A stretch of DNA of 46,988 bases from assembly GCF_013004595.1 (NCBI RefSeq), contig NZ_JABEMC010000013.1, positions 1 through 46,988 on the forward strand, in the 5' to 3' direction. The translations under genes were made by a program, and so were the position numbers. Below are positions 43,973 through 46,988 of this stretch, piece after piece (within the stretch, counting starts at the first letter, position 1; each line of letters opens with the position of its first letter). This DNA is from Brevibacterium luteolum. GTDB taxonomy: Bacteria > Actinomycetota > Actinomycetes > Actinomycetales > Brevibacteriaceae. Under the pieces are notes generated by a model that had not been told where the DNA came from, searched no databases, and saw only the letters and a list, made by a program, of their open reading frames with translations.

Positions 43973-45111
43973 CCGACGACACCAGCACCAACGCTACCAC
44001 TTTGATGAATGACACAGCCGGCGCTGCCGACACGATGGCCGAGTACGGCATCAACCCGAACGAAGGTCTCCAGTTCGGCATGTACTCCCTTGGCGACCAC
44101 CTGCCCAACCCGTGGGCAGAGGGCCGACGCATCAGCGCCGGTGAGCGCGTGCGCGAGTTCGTCGCCTACGCTAAGGCCGCCGAACAGGCCGGCTTCGATG
44201 TGTTCAGCCTGGGGGAGAGCCACCAGGAGTTCTTCGCCTCGCAGGCCCACGCCGTCATCCTCGGCGCGATCGCGCAGGCGACAGAGACGATCAAGGTCTC
44301 CAGCTCCTCGACAATCCTCAGCACTTCGGACCCCGTCCGGGTCTACGAGAACTTCGCCACCATCGACCTGCTCTCTGAAGGCCGCGCTGAGATCATCGCC
44401 GGCCGCGCCTCACGGGTGGGCCTGTTCGAACTGCTCGGCTACGATCTGAAGGACTACGAGGAGCTGTTCGAAGAGAAATTCGATCTGCTGCGCCAGATCA
44501 ACCGCGAACGGGTCGTCAACTGGTCAGGTCAGTTCCGTGCCGACCTCAGGGACGCCGAGGTGCTGCCGCGGCCGCAGGCAGGCTCGATGCCGATCTGGCG
44601 TGCCGTCGGCGGTACACCCGCCAGCGCCGTCAAGGCCGGCCTTTCCGGCGCCCCGATGGTGATGGCCCACCTCGGCGGGCCGATCGCAGCGTTCCAGCAG
44701 ACGATCGACTCCTACCGAGCCGCAGCCGAGCACAACGGCTACGATGCGGCCACCCTCCCGGTGGCCACCGCCGGGTTCTTCTACATCGCTGAGACCTCAC
44801 AGCAGGCGCTGCAGGAGTTCTACCCGCATGTGAACGAAGGCATGTTCCGCACCAATGGGCGGGGGATGGCCAAGCAGCTGTTCGCACAGAGCACCGACCC
44901 GCGCAGCATCATGAACATCGGCAGCCCGCAGCAGGTCATCGAGAAGATCCTCTACCAGCACGAAGCGTACGGGCATCAGCGCTTCCTCGGCCAGATCGAC
45001 TTCGGCGGCGTGCCCTTCGACCGTGTGATGCGGAATCTGGAGGTCATCGGCTCTGAAATCATCCCGGCAGTCAAAAAGCACACCGCACGACAGGAGACCA
45101 CCCAGGCATGA
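43969..45111 (+). CDS. LLM-class (luciferase-like) FMN-dependent monooxygenase
   Basis: The product has 380 residues with the TIM-barrel pattern of bacterial luciferase-like enzymes: FGMYSLGDHLPNP at the first strand, AEQAGFDVFSLGESHQEFF, STILSTSDPVRVYENFATID, and GRAEIIAGRASRVGLFELLG. It resembles the CE1758-type LLM group. The start overlaps the MarR stop and the end overlaps the reductase start, so all three are translated as a unit. It would use reduced FMN supplied by the reductase to oxidise an unknown substrate. Confidence 0.87.
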   Translation: MTDDTSTNATTLMNDTAGAADTMAEYGINPNEGLQFGMYSLGDHLPNPWAEGRRISAGERVREFVAYAKAAEQAGFDVFSLGESHQEFFASQAHAVILGAIAQATETIKVSSSSTILSTSDPVRVYENFATIDLLSEGRAEIIAGRASRVGLFELLGYDLKDYEELFEEKFDLLRQINRERVVNWSGQFRADLRDAEVLPRPQAGSMPIWRAVGGTPASAVKAGLSGAPMVMAHLGGPIAAFQQTIDSYRAAAEHNGYDAATLPVATAGFFYIAETSQQALQEFYPHVNEGMFRTNGRGMAKQLFAQSTDPRSIMNIGSPQQVIEKILYQHEAYGHQRFLGQIDFGGVPFDRVMRNLEVIGSEIIPAVKKHTARQETTQA

Positions 45112-45674
45112 AGATCGTCGGACTCTCAGGCTCGACCGTCGGCGCGACCACGCGCACGGCGATGAACTACGCGATGGAGGCGCTTGGCCGGCTTGACCCG
45201 GAAATCGAAACGCAGCTCATCGACCTCGCCGACTATGACGTGCAGTTCTCCGACGGCCGCGACTACATCGAATACACAGGCGACACCCGCACCGTTGCTG
45301 AGGCGCTCATGAGTGCGGATGCGATCATTATCGGCAGCCCGATCTTCCAAGCCTCCATCCCAGGGGCGTTGAAGAACGTCTTCGATCTGCTGCCGGTCAG
45401 CGCCTTCGAGGACAAGGTGGTCGGGATCATCATGACGGCCGGATCGCCGAAGCACTACCTGGTAGCCGAACACCAGCTGCGTCCCATCCTGACGTATATG
45501 AAGGCACAAGTCGTGCAGAGCTACGTGTTCGTCGAAGCCAAGGACGTCTACCGCGGTGAGATCATCAGCGGCGACGTCACCTTGCGCATCGACCGCCTCG
45601 TCGAAGACACCGCCCAGCAGACTCGTGTGGCCTCCCAGGTGCGCGCCGAACGCGAAGCCGCCTACGCGTTCTAG
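45108..45674 (+). CDS. NADPH-dependent FMN reductase
   Basis: The product has 188 residues in the flavodoxin-like fold: the initial strand KIVGLSGSTVGATTRT is the phosphate-binding loop, ADAIIIGSPIFQASIPGALKNVFD is the FMN-site segment (quoted in part: GSPIFQASIPGALKN), and GIIMTAGSPKHYL follows. It resembles SsuE/MsuE-type reductases that deliver FMNH2. The ATG overlaps the monooxygenase stop (ATGA), which supports a two-component system with the preceding LLM enzyme. Confidence 0.9.
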   Translation: MKIVGLSGSTVGATTRTAMNYAMEALGRLDPEIETQLIDLADYDVQFSDGRDYIEYTGDTRTVAEALMSADAIIIGSPIFQASIPGALKNVFDLLPVSAFEDKVVGIIMTAGSPKHYLVAEHQLRPILTYMKAQVVQSYVFVEAKDVYRGEIISGDVTLRIDRLVEDTAQQTRVASQVRAEREAAYAF

Positions 45675-45743
45675 CGCGAAGTGCCTTGCCCAGACGACCT
45701 GTCGCGTTGAACGACGAGCGGCGCATCGAAGAATGAAGGGCAG

Positions 45744-46190
45744 ATGATGCAGCAGCCTGAGGATGTCGTACGGCGTTGGGAAGCTGCCTGGAACAGTGCC
45801 GACGCCGAGGCGCTGGCCGGGTTGTTTGCCGAAGACGCAGAGTTCGTCAACGTGGTCGGGCGGTGGTGGCATGATCGCGACCGGATCCGTGAGGCGCACG
45901 CCTACGGCTTCTCTACGATCTTCCCCGGATCGACGATCACGATGGGGACACCTCGGGTGCGGATGATCGGTGACCGCGCTGCCACTGTGCACAGCAAGTG
46001 GCGGCTGCGCGGGCAGGTCTCCCCAGCCGGTGAGCCGGCAGATGAGCGCGAAGGCATCTTCACCTTCGTGCTCGAACGCCGCGAGGACGGGTGGATCACT
46101 GTGGCTGCGCAGAACACCGACATCGTGCGCGGAGCTGAGACCCATATCAGCACGGGTGGGACGCGTGAAAGCATCTCGTACCGCCGCTGA
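45744..46190 (+). CDS. SgcJ/EcaC-type SnoaL-like protein
   Basis: The product has 148 residues in the NTF2/SnoaL fold. The pattern VVRRWEAAWNSADAEALAGLFAEDAEFVNVVGRWWHDRDRI (in part: WNSADAEALAGLF) is followed by strands ending RREDGWITVAAQNTD, typical of the SgcJ/EcaC/DUF4440 group. The start follows a weak aaggg site. It lies 69 bp after the FMN reductase and is possibly part of the same transcript. These proteins act on or bind small metabolites, and none can be named. Confidence 0.75.
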   Translation: MMQQPEDVVRRWEAAWNSADAEALAGLFAEDAEFVNVVGRWWHDRDRIREAHAYGFSTIFPGSTITMGTPRVRMIGDRAATVHSKWRLRGQVSPAGEPADEREGIFTFVLERREDGWITVAAQNTDIVRGAETHISTGGTRESISYRR

Positions 46191-46224
46191 GGCGGCGGGC
46201 ACCGTACCGGCGCATGGCAGAGAT

Positions 46225-46266
46225 CAGCGGCGGTGGGCAGACTGCACATTCTGCCCACCGCCGCTG
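46225..46266. terminator. 16-bp bidirectional terminator hairpin
   Basis: cagcggcggtgggcag pairs perfectly with ctgcccaccgccgctg across a 10-base loop, between the SnoaL-like gene and the reverse-strand MFS pseudogene. Confidence 0.85.
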
Positions 46267-46287
46267 AGTCTGGTCAATGACGTAAGT

Positions 46288-46854
46288 TCACGCGAAGGTG
46301 TCGATGTCCTTACCGTTCGTCTCAGGTGCCCACATCATTGAGGCGATGAGACCGATGATCGGGAAGATCGCTGCCAAGACCAGCGTGGTAGTCGTTCCCA
46401 GCTCCCCCATCGTTACCGGAAAGAAGAAGGCGGCGATCGCAGCACCAATGTGGCTGATAGCAGCGGCCATCCCAACACCTGTGCTGCGGAAGCGGGTCTC
46501 GTACATCTCAGGAGGGTAGACGTATTGGATGTTTGTCGATGCCGTGAAGACGAGGACGGACGCACCGAAGATGATGATGGCGGGAATCTCCGGGATGCCG
46601 TGCCACAGCCCGAGTACCAGCAGGAAGCCTGCAGAGGCGACAAATGTCCAGATCGCCATTGCCCGCCCCGGCATCAGCCACAGCAGCCACACGCCCAGTA
46701 CGCGGTCGGCGATCTGCAGGCCGTTCATGAGCAGATCTGTCCCGAGGCCGTTGCCCAAGTCGATTCCGGAGAGGATCTGCGGGATGAAGGCGAATTTCGT
46801 GAACAGCGGTGCGACCTAGTAGGCCCAGAATAGTCCCGGGTGGACGATCCGTCG
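46288..46854 (-). pseudogene. MFS transporter C-terminal fragment, broken by an amber codon and the right IS
   Basis: The downstream frame runs from 46815 to the stop at 46288 and has the second half of a sugar/aromatic-acid-type MFS protein: IPQIL, MNGLQIADRVLGVWLLW, IQYVYPPEMYETRFRSTGVG, and the terminal APETNGKDIDTFA. Just upstream, in the same frame, lies TAG at 46816-46818, and before it HPGLFWAY, which continues the MFS-like sequence. The frame closes at about 46855, and the IS inverted repeat begins 46863. The gene therefore lost its first half to the IS and also carries a nonsense mutation. It could not make a working transporter. Confidence 0.7.
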
Positions 46855-46862
46855 TCACGGAG

Positions 46863-46887
46863 GGGACTGCTGAAGGTTTGGTTGACT
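46863..46887. repeat. Left terminal inverted repeat of the second IS copy
   Basis: It begins gggactgctgaagg and is the perfect 25-bp reverse complement of the repeat at 100-124. Confidence 0.85.
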
Positions 46888-46922
46888 TCACGACTGGACA
46901 GATTCCAGGAAGGATAGAAGTC

Positions 46923-46988
46923 ATGCCCAAGATCTACACAGATGAGTTCAAGCAATCAGCGCTCGATCTCGTCAATGACGGAATGACC
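46923..46988 (+). CDS. IS3-family transposase OrfA, N-terminal end (partial)
   Basis: The first 22 codons read PKIYTDEFKQSALDLVNDG after the Met, typical for the N-terminal helix-turn-helix of IS3-family OrfA (usually KKYT-x-EFK-x-x-A-x-x-LV). The aggaagga site lies upstream. The window ends inside the gene. Confidence 0.85.
   Translation, partial: MPKIYTDEFKQSALDLVNDGMT

Larger units (their letters stand above)
46863..46988 (+). mobile_element. Left end of a second copy of the IS3-family element (partial)
   Basis: It opens with the inverted repeat that mirrors 100-124 exactly, followed by 35 bp of leader, an aggaagga ribosome-binding site and the start of the OrfA gene. It is in the same orientation as the copy at the left edge. 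It separates the MFS pseudogene from whatever lies beyond the window. Confidence 0.85.

Noticed and set aside
1..46988. CRISPR array, rRNA genes or complete tRNA genes
   Set aside because: No regularly spaced repeats of CRISPR type, no rRNA-like sequence and no full cloverleaf were seen on either strand.

Overview
The window looks like a chromosomal segment of a high-GC actinobacterium. The evidence is the strongly GC-biased codon use, an actinobacterial-type inositol-1-phosphate synthase, an LPXTG-anchored surface peptidase, and several genes that seem to start without a leader just after a -10 box. A Brevibacterium-like member of the Micrococcales is my best guess, but no 16S or other decisive marker is present.

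Both ends lie inside copies of one IS3-family insertion sequence in the same orientation. The right end of one copy occupies about 1-124 and the left end of the other starts at about 46863. Their 25-bp terminal repeats are identical. The leftmost 10 kb is mosaic. The first IS sits in the tail of a second IS3-type transposase, which lies against the C-terminal stub of a MobF-type conjugative relaxase and a small conserved membrane protein. Next comes a lower-GC block with a giant membrane-anchored YobI-like P-loop NTPase and a small ParB/sulfiredoxin-like partner (1706-6003), which is the best candidate for an uncharacterised two-gene conflict or defence system. A helix-turn-helix protein and a 150-bp MITE-like element follow. 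After these come a zinc formaldehyde dehydrogenase, an N-truncated DJ-1/PfpI protein, a small monooxygenase-like protein, a FAD amine oxidase, a gene-poor scar, and an ArsR/cation-diffusion-facilitator metal-resistance pair.

From about 12 to 26 kb the content is core-like: a small membrane protein, a potassium channel, a DUF1461 membrane protein, an AEC transporter, the HrpA helicase, peptide release factor 3, inositol-1-phosphate synthase, an AbgT-family transporter and a Bax-inhibitor-1 protein. A two-gene AbiL/RloAB-like anti-phage module follows (26778-28695). Its RloB gene carries an in-frame amber codon, and its promoter and start lie in a perfect 10-bp inverted repeat.

The 28.8-38.1 kb stretch looks catabolic. 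A DadA-like oxidase and an IlvD/Edd dehydratase face a reverse-strand run of amidohydrolase, CobW-type GTPase, DUF3311 small protein and sodium:solute symporter. A DUF885 peptidase lies upstream of that run. The last 9 kb holds a 57-codon membrane ORF with good ribosome-binding signals, two tandem translationally coupled MFS paralogues, a secreted LPRTG-anchored M14 carboxypeptidase, a MarR/LLM-flavin-monooxygenase/FMN-reductase operon, a SnoaL-like protein, and an MFS pseudogene broken by an amber codon and cut off by the right-hand IS copy. Strong GC-rich hairpins mark most convergent or operon-end junctions.
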